From: an uncultured Pseudomonadota bacterium
Lineage (GTDB): Bacteria > Myxococcota_A > Bradymonadia > Bradymonadales > Bradymonadaceae
NCBI GenBank assembly: GCA_913057905.1
Contig: CAJXPB010000001.1
Span: forward strand, 372,001-436,000
Reading direction: 5' to 3'
Length of the DNA: 64,000 nucleotides
Shown: positions 47,794-55,241 of the stretch, in pieces
Layout: every line of letters starts with the position of its first letter
Position numbering within the stretch: position 1 is the first letter of the stretch
Program-made: the position numbers and the translations under genes
Notes under the pieces: model-generated
Seen by the model: only the letters and a program-made list of their open reading frames with translations
The model's database searches: none
What the model was told of the DNA's origin: nothing

Positions 47794-48957
47794 TCAGCGA
47801 AGCGGCATCAGCTTGGAGATGATCTCTTTCATGATCTCGCTGGTACCGCCGCCGATCGACAGCAACCGCGTGTCTCGCCAGGTTCGAGCGATGGGTCCCT
47901 CTTCGACGTAGCCCATCCCCCCGTATAGCTGCAGACATTCATCGACCACATCCATGGCCGTCTCCCCCGCCTTCAACTTGGCCATCGAGATCTCTTTTTG
48001 CGCATCCAGGCCACGGTCGAAGAGATCGGTGGCCCGATAGTTCAGATTGCGCGCGGCCTCCAGCTCGGTCTGCATGTCGACAATGCGGTGGCGGATCACT
48101 TGAAATCCGGTGAGCGGCCGTTCGAACGCGTTGCGGTCTTTGACGTACTCGATGGTCTCGTCGAGGGCGATCTGCGCCCCGCCGATGCCCGTCAACGCCC
48201 CGACGAGACGTTCGCCCTGGAAGTTCTCCATGATGTGGTAAAACCCGGCATCCTCCGCTCCCAGTCGGTAGCGAGCCGGGATCCGGCAGTCGTCAAAATG
48301 CAGCTCGGCGGTGTCCGATGAATGATTGCCCAGCTTCCGAAGCTTGCGGGTGACCTCGAAGCCGTCGACGTCGGTCGGGAACGTAAAGAGGCTGATGCCG
48401 CCGTAGCGCATCTCCGGATCGGTATCGGTCCGCGCCGCGAGTACGATGAAGTCAGCCCGGGTCCCGTTCGTAATCCAGGTCTTTTGCCCGTTGATAACGT
48501 ATTCGTCGCCGTCGCGCTCGGCGCGGGTTCGAATGCCGGCCACATCGCTTCCGGCGTCTGGCTCGGAGATGCCGAGCGCGCCTATCTTCTCTCCCCGGAT
48601 CGCCGGTTCCAAAAACTCGCGTTTCTGTTCGTCCGAACCGATTTCATGGATGACCGGCGTGCACATCTCCATCTGCACCAGCAGGCTCATCGTGAGTCCG
48701 GCCATCCCGCAATGGGGCATCTCCTCGGCAAAGACAGCCGTATGCCAGATATCTCCCCCGGAACCCCCGTGTTCTTCGGGATACCTCGCCCCGATGAATC
48801 CCATCTCGCCCATCTTCTCGAAGACCTCTCTCGGAAAGATCCTGGCTTCCTCCCACTCTTCGGCGTGTGGAGCGAGTTCGTTCTTCGCGAAACTCCGAAC
48901 GGTCTCGCGATACATGTGGTGTTCTTCGCCGAAATACGGGTAGGTCTGGTAGTTCAT
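47794..48957 (-). CDS. Acyl-CoA dehydrogenase (LCAD/IVD-type)
   Basis: FAD flavoenzyme introducing a 2,3-double bond in acyl-CoA, 387 residues. FAD-binding GISEPDAGSDVAGI and TWITNGTRADF are intact. The C-terminal motif is IGGGTSEIM, with Gly where medium-chain enzymes carry the catalytic Glu. As in long-chain and isovaleryl-CoA dehydrogenases, Glu249 in FQGERLVGA is then the probable base. A 16-bp palindrome lies 20 bp upstream of the start. No electron-transfer flavoprotein genes are adjacent. Confidence 0.9.
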   Translation of the reverse strand: MNYQTYPYFGEEHHMYRETVRSFAKNELAPHAEEWEEARIFPREVFEKMGEMGFIGARYPEEHGGSGGDIWHTAVFAEEMPHCGMAGLTMSLLVQMEMCTPVIHEIGSDEQKREFLEPAIRGEKIGALGISEPDAGSDVAGIRTRAERDGDEYVINGQKTWITNGTRADFIVLAARTDTDPEMRYGGISLFTFPTDVDGFEVTRKLRKLGNHSSDTAELHFDDCRIPARYRLGAEDAGFYHIMENFQGERLVGALTGIGGAQIALDETIEYVKDRNAFERPLTGFQVIRHRIVDMQTELEAARNLNYRATDLFDRGLDAQKEISMAKLKAGETAMDVVDECLQLYGGMGYVEEGPIARTWRDTRLLSIGGGTSEIMKEIISKLMPLR

Positions 48958-48976
48958 CTCGGGCTCCGAGATACAG

Positions 48977-48992
48977 GTAAGTGTTTACTTAC
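48977..48992. promoter_or_regulatory. Palindromic operator upstream of acyl-CoA dehydrogenase
   Basis: GTAAGT-GTTT-ACTTAC, perfect 6-bp arms around a 4-bp centre, 20 bp before the ATG of the acyl-CoA dehydrogenase gene. Its size and symmetry fit a TetR-family fatty-acid regulator site. No tetR gene is in the window, so the regulator must be encoded elsewhere. Confidence 0.6.
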
Positions 48993-49092
48993 TTAGCGTA
49001 TTGTACGCCACCTCAATGGCCAATTCAATTGGAATGAATCTGCCCGCGAGGATGACAGTTCCCCTCGGCTCCGGTATTCCGTGAAGGTGTAG

Positions 49093-50226
49093 GTGATTCG
49101 GACCGAACTGGACGTGCGGGCAAGCATGCTCAACGAGACGCGTAAATTCGTCGGCTCCATACGCGGAGACACGAAACGCCCAAGGTGGTATTCGACCGCC
49201 CTCGTCCGATTGCTGCGTGCCTCTGGACTGGTCGCCCTGGTCTTCATCATCGGAACCGTGGGCTTCTACGTCCTCGCCGACTACAAGCAAAACTTGCTGC
49301 AGTGCGCGTACATGACGGCGATCACGCTCTCTACGGTCGGATTCGAGGAGACGATCCCCATCGGCAACCGGCCGAGCCTGGAGGTGTTCTCCATCTTCCT
49401 GATCATCTTCGGGACCGGCACCGTACTCTATTTTGCGTCGGCCTTGACGGCCTTCATCGTCGACGGCGAACTGCGGAACCTGATTCGGAGCAGACGCATG
49501 GCCCAGCGAATCGACGAACTGCGAGATCACTTCATCGTCGCCGGCATCGGCAGCACCGGAGAGTACGTCCTCTCGGAGATCAGAAATTCCAAGAAGGCAT
49601 GCGTGGTGATCGATGCCGATCGCGAACGGATCAAAAAGGTCTCGGACGACCTGGACATGTCGTTTCCCTACATCGTCGGAGATGCCACCGAAGATGATAT
49701 CCTGAAAGAAGCCGGGCTGGACCGGGCCCGCGCCATCATCTGCTCGTTGGGCAACGACCGTGACAACCTGTTCGTGACCGTCAGCGCCCGAACCCTCAAC
49801 AGCGACATCAGAATCATCACCCGCGGCTCCCACACCGATTCCATCGACAAGTTCAAACGCGCCGGCGCCAACAGCGTGATCTACACAAACGTGCTGGGCG
49901 GTGCCCGGATGGCCGCCGAGGCGATCCGCCCAGAAGTGACGACATTTCTGGACCTGACGATGCAGGACCACGACCACGTGCGCCGCGTCGAAGAGATCCC
50001 CATCCCGGAAAACAGCCCGGTGGTCGGCCACGAACTTAAAGATACCCCCATTCGACGATTGACCGACGCGCTGATCATCGCCGTCTACGACTGCGATCTC
50101 GACGAATACTTCTTCAATCCGGGCCCCGACTACGTCCTCACCGAAGACACGAAGCTGATCGTACTGACCTTGGTCGAAGACATCCCGACGATCGAGGGTA
50201 TCCTGCGCGGTGAAGACGGTTGGTGA
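49093..50226 (+). CDS. K+ channel-like protein with RCK domain
   Basis: A 377-residue two-helix channel with a cytoplasmic TrkA-N/RCK domain. Helices span about 43-62 and 96-120; the pore-loop filter reads TVGFEE (81-86) instead of TVGYGD. The RCK Rossmann fold has GIGSTG, and a TrkA-C domain (about 285-370) follows. The start may be the GTG at 49093 or an ATG at 49126. Because the filter's second Gly is Glu, potassium selectivity is uncertain. Relatives with RCK domains are gated by Ca2+ or nucleotides. It is followed by the RdgC-like pair. Confidence 0.85.
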   Translation: MIRTELDVRASMLNETRKFVGSIRGDTKRPRWYSTALVRLLRASGLVALVFIIGTVGFYVLADYKQNLLQCAYMTAITLSTVGFEETIPIGNRPSLEVFSIFLIIFGTGTVLYFASALTAFIVDGELRNLIRSRRMAQRIDELRDHFIVAGIGSTGEYVLSEIRNSKKACVVIDADRERIKKVSDDLDMSFPYIVGDATEDDILKEAGLDRARAIICSLGNDRDNLFVTVSARTLNSDIRIITRGSHTDSIDKFKRAGANSVIYTNVLGGARMAAEAIRPEVTTFLDLTMQDHDHVRRVEEIPIPENSPVVGHELKDTPIRRLTDALIIAVYDCDLDEYFFNPGPDYVLTEDTKLIVLTLVEDIPTIEGILRGEDGW

Positions 50227-50323
50227 TTTCTCTGCGCTGATTTGCCTACGTCTCGGATCGTGATAGGCGTACCCGCCGCAATCGCTCGATTCTTTGTGAC
50301 TCAAGCACGATGAGGTGACGGCC

Positions 50324-50947
50324 GTGGGTGCCCTCGACGGTTCACTGACCTACCGGCTCTTTTTTGTTCAGGAGGAGCCTCCCGAAAACTGGCAGAACGT
50401 CTTCGCCGAGCAGATCAACATGCACGCGTTCGAAGAACTGACCCCGGACGATGACGACGACGAGTCGATCGGCTGGGTTCACATCGAGCGCCCGCTGCAG
50501 ACCGATCTGTCGGTCGAAGATTTCAAATACGACCACTACATCAACCTGGCGCTGCGGCGGGACCGATACTCGATACCCAACGCCCTCAAAAAGGCGCACA
50601 TCGCCGAGGCCGAGGAAGACTTCAAGCTCAGAAACGACAAAGAGAAGCTGAGCAAATACGAGCGCGAAGACATCGAGCACATGGTGGTCAAGCAGCTGCG
50701 CGAGAAGAGCCTTCCGAAAATGCAGCTCATCGACATGAGCTGGGATCTGCGCACCGGTCGCGTCCGCTTCTGGAGCCACGCCAACAAGAATGGCGAGCTG
50801 TTTCAGGGGCTATTCATGGACACCTTTCAGCTCGATATCATGCCGGCGAGCCCCTACGTCAGCGCCGTCGAACAGGGGCTGGCTCCGGAGCGCGTCGACC
50901 GCCTCGAGACCATCGAGCCCACCAACTTCGTCAACGAAGACGAATAA
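50324..50947 (+). CDS. RdgC-like protein, N-terminal half
   Basis: A 207-residue protein starting at GTG (MGALDGSLTYRLFFV), 8 bp after GAGG; an upstream GTG at 50315 overlaps that site. The pattern fits the N-terminal part of the RdgC family, a DNA-binding ring that modulates RecA. LALRRDRYSIPNALKKAHI, the charged helix ending KYEREDIEHMVVKQLREKSLP and TGRVRFWSHANKNGELF match the family layout. It is followed 18 bp later by what looks like the C-terminal half. The assignment is by pattern and moderately sure. Confidence 0.65.
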   Translation: MGALDGSLTYRLFFVQEEPPENWQNVFAEQINMHAFEELTPDDDDDESIGWVHIERPLQTDLSVEDFKYDHYINLALRRDRYSIPNALKKAHIAEAEEDFKLRNDKEKLSKYEREDIEHMVVKQLREKSLPKMQLIDMSWDLRTGRVRFWSHANKNGELFQGLFMDTFQLDIMPASPYVSAVEQGLAPERVDRLETIEPTNFVNEDE

Positions 50948-50965
50948 ACCCATTCCGGCTGAACT

Positions 50966-51595
50966 ATGGCAATGCAGAGTACATCCGAACTGATCGACAG
51001 CCGTCGCTTTCTGGGCCCCGAATTTTTGATGTGGCTCTGGTATAAAACCGAGTGCTTTGACGGCCTGCTCGAGATTCGAAAGCACGGCCAGGTCGAAGTC
51101 ATCTTCGACGACCGATTGACCATGGAGTCGTACCTGGCCGAGACGGAACGCAATATGTTCCGTGGTGGCGCCCCGGCCCATTCGCGCGAGGCGAAGATCG
51201 CGCTGCGCGAGGGGAAACGGCCGACGCGGGCCCGGCTTCGATTCGTCAAGGAGGGGCGCGAGTGGAAGTTTAAATTCAAAGCCGAGGACTTCGCCATCTC
51301 GACGCTCAAGATCCCGGCACTGATGACCGACCGGGACGACGAGAAGCTCTTCGAACGGATGTCACTGGTCGACGAAGTCGAGGAGATCATCGAACGACTC
51401 TACACGGAGTTCATCGTCATTCGTTCCAGCAACGGCTGGGACGAGGAGATGCTGCCGGCCTTACGCGACTGGATCTACGCCGACGAACCCGTCGGCCGCG
51501 ACCACTATCCCTCGAATCTGCTCGACCGCGTCTACAACGACGAGTTCGACGACGGGATTACGCCGGGTGCCAGCGAGTCCGACGCGGCGCAATAG
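50966..51595 (+). CDS. RdgC-like protein, C-terminal half
   Basis: A 209-residue protein. FLGPEFLMWLWYKTE resembles the FLGREFLTWLWxxSE opening of the RdgC C-terminal half, and SREAKIALREGKRPTRARLRF followed by WKFKFKAEDFAISTLKIP continues the pattern; the C-terminal YADE tail is acidic. In E. coli RdgC these parts are on one chain of about 300 residues, here two separate proteins. The ribosome site is weak (GGCTGA). The two proteins probably act together. Confidence 0.65.
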   Translation: MAMQSTSELIDSRRFLGPEFLMWLWYKTECFDGLLEIRKHGQVEVIFDDRLTMESYLAETERNMFRGGAPAHSREAKIALREGKRPTRARLRFVKEGREWKFKFKAEDFAISTLKIPALMTDRDDEKLFERMSLVDEVEEIIERLYTEFIVIRSSNGWDEEMLPALRDWIYADEPVGRDHYPSNLLDRVYNDEFDDGITPGASESDAAQ

Positions 51596-51610
51596 CCAAC
51601 GGGACCGACG

Positions 51611-52480
51611 ATGTCGCTCATCGAATCGATCATACTCGGGGTGGTCCAGGGGCTGACGGAGTTTCTTCCGATCAGCTCCTCCGGGCATCTCGTTCTGGGC
51701 CAATACCTGCTGGGCCTCGAAGAGCCGCGCCTGATCTTCGACATCATCCTTCATGTCGGCACCCTGGTCGCCGTCGTCGCTTACTATCGGCGCGATGTCG
51801 CTCAACTGGTTTTCGGCTTCAGAGATGCCGCCGAAGCCATCGGCCGCGGTCAGCCGCGCAGCGCCCTGGAATCGACCGGAGCCCGGCTGCTCATCTTGAT
51901 TTGTATCGCATCGCTCCCGACGGCGGTGATCGGTGCGGCGATCGACACCTGGCTAAACCTCGACCGGTCTTCGTCGAAGGCAGTCGTCTTTGTCTGCGTG
52001 GCCTTGCTCGTCAACGGATGCATCCTCATGGGTGGTCGTTTTGCGGGCACGGATCCCGGGCCGGGCTCGGAACCGTCGTCGCGGTCCCTGGCACTCTGGG
52101 GCATCACCCCGAAGATCGCGCTCATGCTGGGAGTCGCTCAGGGAATCGCCGTGCTGCCCGGATTGTCCCGTTCCGGCCTGACCATTACCTCGGCTCTGTT
52201 GCTGGCAGTCTGGCGCACCGAAGCCGCCCGTTTCTCGTTTCTGATGTCGATTCCCGCCATCCTCGGCGCCCTGGCCCTGAAATTCGAACCCGGCGTCTTC
52301 GGGTCCTCGGCCGGCAGCGGCCTGCTGACGGTCACCGCCGGCGCGACCGCCGCCGGGCTCGTCGGCTACCTTGCGATCCTGTACCTGGAACGGACCGTCG
52401 CCGACGCCACCTTCCACCGGTTCTCCTGGTATTGCTGGGGCGTCGGACTCGCAGGCCTCGCGGCGGTGGTCATCGTCTGA
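51611..52480 (+). CDS. uppP: Undecaprenyl-diphosphatase
   Basis: Membrane phosphatase recycling the undecaprenyl carrier of peptidoglycan and glycan synthesis; also gives bacitracin tolerance. A 289-residue BacA-type protein with about eight helices. The active-site segments LTEFLPISSSGHLVLGQ (16-32) and GIAVLPGLSRSGLTIT are intact. It is 15 bp downstream of the RdgC-like pair, with GGGACCGACG before the ATG. Confidence 0.94.
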   Translation: MSLIESIILGVVQGLTEFLPISSSGHLVLGQYLLGLEEPRLIFDIILHVGTLVAVVAYYRRDVAQLVFGFRDAAEAIGRGQPRSALESTGARLLILICIASLPTAVIGAAIDTWLNLDRSSSKAVVFVCVALLVNGCILMGGRFAGTDPGPGSEPSSRSLALWGITPKIALMLGVAQGIAVLPGLSRSGLTITSALLLAVWRTEAARFSFLMSIPAILGALALKFEPGVFGSSAGSGLLTVTAGATAAGLVGYLAILYLERTVADATFHRFSWYCWGVGLAGLAAVVIV

Positions 52481-52570
52481 CCGATCCGACTTCTGTCGGA
52501 ATGTTTCCCCCGGCCGATCGGGTTGAACCCTCCAGTGGTACCAACAACCATCTGCCGGAGGAACCTTATC

Positions 52571-53062
52571 ATGAAATCCAAGTATCTCTGCCAAACCACG
52601 TTACTTCAGGCGTCCATCTTGTCGGTCGCCCTGGCCGTCTCACTCTCCTTTGCCGTCGGTTGTGACTCGAAGTCGACGGCTTCCGAAGAAGCGACGGCTC
52701 AGGGTGCGGCCGCAAAGATGAAACAGCCCGCGCCCGCCAAGAATGCCCCGGCCATCACCAATCTCTCGTTCGACCCGTCGACCTTCGCGTCTTGCGGTGA
52801 ATCAATCGAGATATGCGTGGAAGCCCTCGACCCGGACGGTGACGCCATGACAGCCCGATGGTCTGGCCCCGAGGGCACGTCGATGACCTTCGAACGACTC
52901 GAAAGCACCCAGAATGGGAACACGTTCCGGGAATGCACCTCGGTGACACCGCCGGGCGGCCAGTCGCGTCTGTCGGTCGAAATCGTCGAATCTGACAAGG
53001 CCGCGGATGCGGCGCAGAGCGACACCCTGGAATTTCCCGTCCGTGTCGCCGGCGACTGCTGA
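52571..53062 (+). CDS. Small lipoprotein with DPDGD domain
   Basis: A 163-residue lipoprotein (lipobox AVGC; GGAGGAA before ATG 52571). After a short Ala/Lys linker comes a domain of about 105 residues: AITNLSFDPSTFASCGESI, ICVEALDPDGDAMTARW, and the ending SDTLEFPVRVAGDC. The same arrangement is in the 55242-56903 protein, so the domain is a paralogous module. Two Cys pairs probably form disulfides. It converges on the following lipoprotein, with 9 bp between stop codons. Confidence 0.8.
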   Translation: MKSKYLCQTTLLQASILSVALAVSLSFAVGCDSKSTASEEATAQGAAAKMKQPAPAKNAPAITNLSFDPSTFASCGESIEICVEALDPDGDAMTARWSGPEGTSMTFERLESTQNGNTFRECTSVTPPGGQSRLSVEIVESDKAADAAQSDTLEFPVRVAGDC

Positions 53063-53071
53063 GCGAGCCGC

Positions 53072-54370
53072 CTACGGACACGGCTCGGAGACGGCGTAAC
53101 CGATGCCGCCCGGAGCATTCGGCTCATCGGAGCCTTGGTCGGTGCGATCGTAGGACCAGGCCACACGCCCGGCTCCCATCGACAGATACACCGGCGGCCA
53201 GAGGGCGCTGCAGGAAAAACACGGGAATCCATTTCGAGCTCCGGTATCGATGGCCGGAGCGTCGTATCCCCAGGCCGCCATCACACGTCCCGTCGTTTCT
53301 CGACCGACGGCCGGGAATCCCTCGGACTCTTCCTCGGGTCGAATCCATACGAACCGGCCGTCGTCGACAGCGACGGTGTAGATGGGTGGCTCGGCGGCAT
53401 CGACCGTGCGGACCCGCCCGCCGTCAAAGTACTTTAAGACCGTCCCAGAGGCCGGGCCGTCGGGCCAGTTGTCCGAGCCCTCATCCCGACACAGAAACGC
53501 CAGACTATCTTCATCGACCGAAATACGACCGCAGCTCCCATCATACACCTTCGATGCCGATGCTTCCGCCGAACGCAGAAAGTAGACGCCAGAGGACGTG
53601 ACCCAGCCTGCAGTACTCCCATCGGAAATAAGGCCCCGCTCGGTCTCCTCCGATTTGGTGACGGGTGCCACGGCGCCGGCGCCCTCGCTGTAGACCACAA
53701 CATCGGATGTACGCTCTCCAGGCGCCGATCCGTTGCGCACGACGGCAGCGAAACCTCCATCAATAAGAACCGGGCCCGTCTGTATTCGAGCCCCGACATC
53801 GACGAGTCGGCGCGCCGAGCCGTCGTAGTACACCACCCGCCCCGGCGAATCATCTGGCGCGTCACGTCGCTTCAGCACGAACCGACGTCCATCAAAGGTC
53901 TTCAGCGCAGGCTCGTAGTCCGGGTTGGCACGGGTATCCTCCGGCAGGTCGATCCTCGCGACCTCGCTCGAATCTGAAACATCGACGATGCGAGCGACGC
54001 GCTGGCCCGACTCGGTTTCTGTAAATAGAAGCACACGCTTGCCCGACGCCGCCCTCACCTGCTGGCCCGGCGGGCTGCTCCAGACGACCTCCTCGGTCTG
54101 CAGGTCCAGTGCAACCCACAGTCGGCGCAGGGAATCGGACTGGCTGGCCACCAGATGCGTCTCGGTAAGCATCGGGCCCAGCGGTGCCCAGGAATCGCTG
54201 CTTTCGACCCGTTTGGTCTGCCACTCCGTCGGTGTTCGACACTCGGTGACATCTCCACCATCAGTCCCCGCATCGCCGTCGAACTCCCACGGGTTCGCCG
54301 GTCCATCTTGGGTGCAGGAACCCATCAGGAGGGATACGAGTCCGAGAATGGGGAGTAGGTGTTTCATCAT
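53072..54370 (-). CDS. Lipoprotein, beta-propeller-like
   Basis: A 432-residue lipoprotein starting MMKHLLPILGLVSLLMGSC; the lipobox is LMGSC. The ribosome site before ATG 54370 is poor. The mature protein has many short strands with repeated patterns such as GRRFVLKRRD, GGFAAVVRNG, DGRFVWIRPEE and GRVAWSYDR, about one per 50 residues, which looks like a beta-propeller. The C terminus holds two Cys pairs (CFSC, CP). No enzyme motif is visible. An upstream direct-repeat array begins 37 bp before the start. Confidence 0.75.
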   Translation of the reverse strand: MMKHLLPILGLVSLLMGSCTQDGPANPWEFDGDAGTDGGDVTECRTPTEWQTKRVESSDSWAPLGPMLTETHLVASQSDSLRRLWVALDLQTEEVVWSSPPGQQVRAASGKRVLLFTETESGQRVARIVDVSDSSEVARIDLPEDTRANPDYEPALKTFDGRRFVLKRRDAPDDSPGRVVYYDGSARRLVDVGARIQTGPVLIDGGFAAVVRNGSAPGERTSDVVVYSEGAGAVAPVTKSEETERGLISDGSTAGWVTSSGVYFLRSAEASASKVYDGSCGRISVDEDSLAFLCRDEGSDNWPDGPASGTVLKYFDGGRVRTVDAAEPPIYTVAVDDGRFVWIRPEEESEGFPAVGRETTGRVMAAWGYDAPAIDTGARNGFPCFSCSALWPPVYLSMGAGRVAWSYDRTDQGSDEPNAPGGIGYAVSEPCP

Positions 54371-54406
54371 ACGGGGATGATACCAGTCTTTTCGCCGGGA
54401 TTCCAC

Positions 54407-54538
54407 GAGGCACGGATCACGGGGCACGTTTACGTTGGACGTTCAGGTTGGACGAACACGAGGCACGGATCACGGGGGACGTTTACGTTGGACGTTTAGG
54501 TTGGACGAACGGGAGGCACGGATCACGGGGCACGTTGG
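54407..54538. repeat. 53-bp direct repeats, 2.5 copies
   Basis: Units start at 54407, 54460 and 54513 (period 53, the last partial). Each begins GAGGCACGGATCACGGG and contains ACGTTGGACGTT plus AGGTTGGACGAAC, the reverse complement of the 13-bp unit found at 54897-54973. The two arrays therefore form inverted flanks around the four-helix-bundle remnant. There is no spacer diversity, so this is not CRISPR. Confidence 0.92.
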
Positions 54539-54546
54539 TTCGTCTA

Positions 54547-54774
54547 CTATCGGATCATCGCATTTAGCATGGAGATGATCCGCATGAGTAGGGTTCGAGC
54601 CCGATCGAAGAACGATTCATCGATCGCGCCGTAGGCGTGGAGCACATCCAATATTGCAGCACATTCGCGGGCGCTACCATCCGCGTACCGATAGAAGCGT
54701 TTCTGGTCATTGCCCGCCGATCTACCCGTCCCCTCGGCAATATTCAGGGTTATCGAACTCGCCGCTGCGAGCAT
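54547..54774 (-). pseudogene. Four-helix-bundle (S23/IVS-type) protein, N-terminally truncated
   Basis: A 75-residue reading frame that matches the C-terminal two thirds of the four-helix-bundle family (the 23S rRNA intervening-sequence protein family): AASSITLNIAEGTGRS, KRFYRYADGSARECAAILDVL. Full members have about 115-130 residues. In frame upstream there is a TGA eight codons before the ATG, and the usual first helix cannot be found in any frame. It is flanked by inverted 13-bp repeat arrays and by a 165-bp palindrome. Function of the family is unknown. Confidence 0.75.
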
Positions 54775-54896
54775 CTTTCGGTGCTCATGAGTCCCTCACA
54801 CTTGACCAATTCATCTCTCCCTGTCTCTGTTTTCGCCGCCTAGGCCGATTCCGTTGCGCGAAAAAATATCTTGAGTTCAGCAACTAGCTTAAGCGT

Positions 54897-54973
54897 GAAC
54901 CTCAACCTGAACCTCCAACGTGAACGCCCAACGTGAACGTCCAACCTGAACGTCCAACCTGAACCTCCAACGT
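54897..54973. repeat. 13-bp tandem repeat array, inverted copy
   Basis: Six tandem units of GAAC(C/G)(T/C)CCAAC(G/C)T, spaced 12-13 bp, with varied bases at three positions. The reverse complement of the unit occurs inside the 53-bp repeats at 54407-54538. Confidence 0.92.
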
Positions 54974-54987
54974 TAAGAGAGAAGATG

Positions 54988-55152
54988 GGAGTATGATCCG
55001 GGCCCCATCGGACGAAGGGCCGGCGTTCAGAGCGTGTCGAGGCCAAGGAGCTGGCCTGCAGGAATGGCCGGAGGCCCTTTCAAAGGCCAGCGACGATGAG
55101 ATCGGCGCGCTCTGGCGCCGCAACCGAGTCCGTGGGGCCCGGATCATACTCC
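54988..55152. ncRNA. 165-bp nested palindrome, candidate structured RNA or small inverted-repeat element
   Basis: Perfect 19-bp inverted repeat at the ends (54988-55006 and 55134-55152, GGAGTATGATCCGGGCCCC). Inside, nested pairs are 55028-55034 with 55108-55114 (CAGAGCG/CGCTCTG), 55036-55039 with 55091-55094, 55041-55044 with 55085-55088, and a GGCCT/AGGCC hairpin (55053-55057, 55072-55076). Between the outer stem and the inner rod lie unpaired stretches of 21 and 19 bases, like the central bubble of 6S RNA. There are no flanking target duplications. Strand and transcription are unknown. Confidence 0.5.
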
Positions 55153-55190
55153 AAAACAAAAACCGCCGCCTGCTGGGGAGCAGGCGGCGG
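55153..55190 (-). terminator. Rho-independent terminator of the 55242-56903 gene
   Basis: Perfect 12-bp GC-rich stem, CCGCCGCCTGCT with GGGG loop and AGCAGGCGGCGG (55163-55190). On the minus strand it is followed by TTTTTGTTTT (complement of 55153-55162). It lies 51 bp after the stop codon of the gene. Confidence 0.92.
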
Positions 55191-55241
55191 CGGGGTCGGG
55201 TCACCCTCCTCTAACGAGGAGTGGTTTATCCGAGAGATGGG

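Noticed and set aside
48985..50304. 439-residue reading frame opposite the K+ channel gene
   Set aside because: The opposite strand encodes a recognisable channel with RCK domain; the frame is a high-GC shadow without domains.
54407..54538. CRISPR array
   Set aside because: Repeats are 53 bp with internal similarity and no unique spacers, and no cas genes are present.
54993..55214. 73-residue reading frame over the palindrome
   Set aside because: The frame follows the inverted repeat and terminator rather than coding constraint, and it has no ribosome site.
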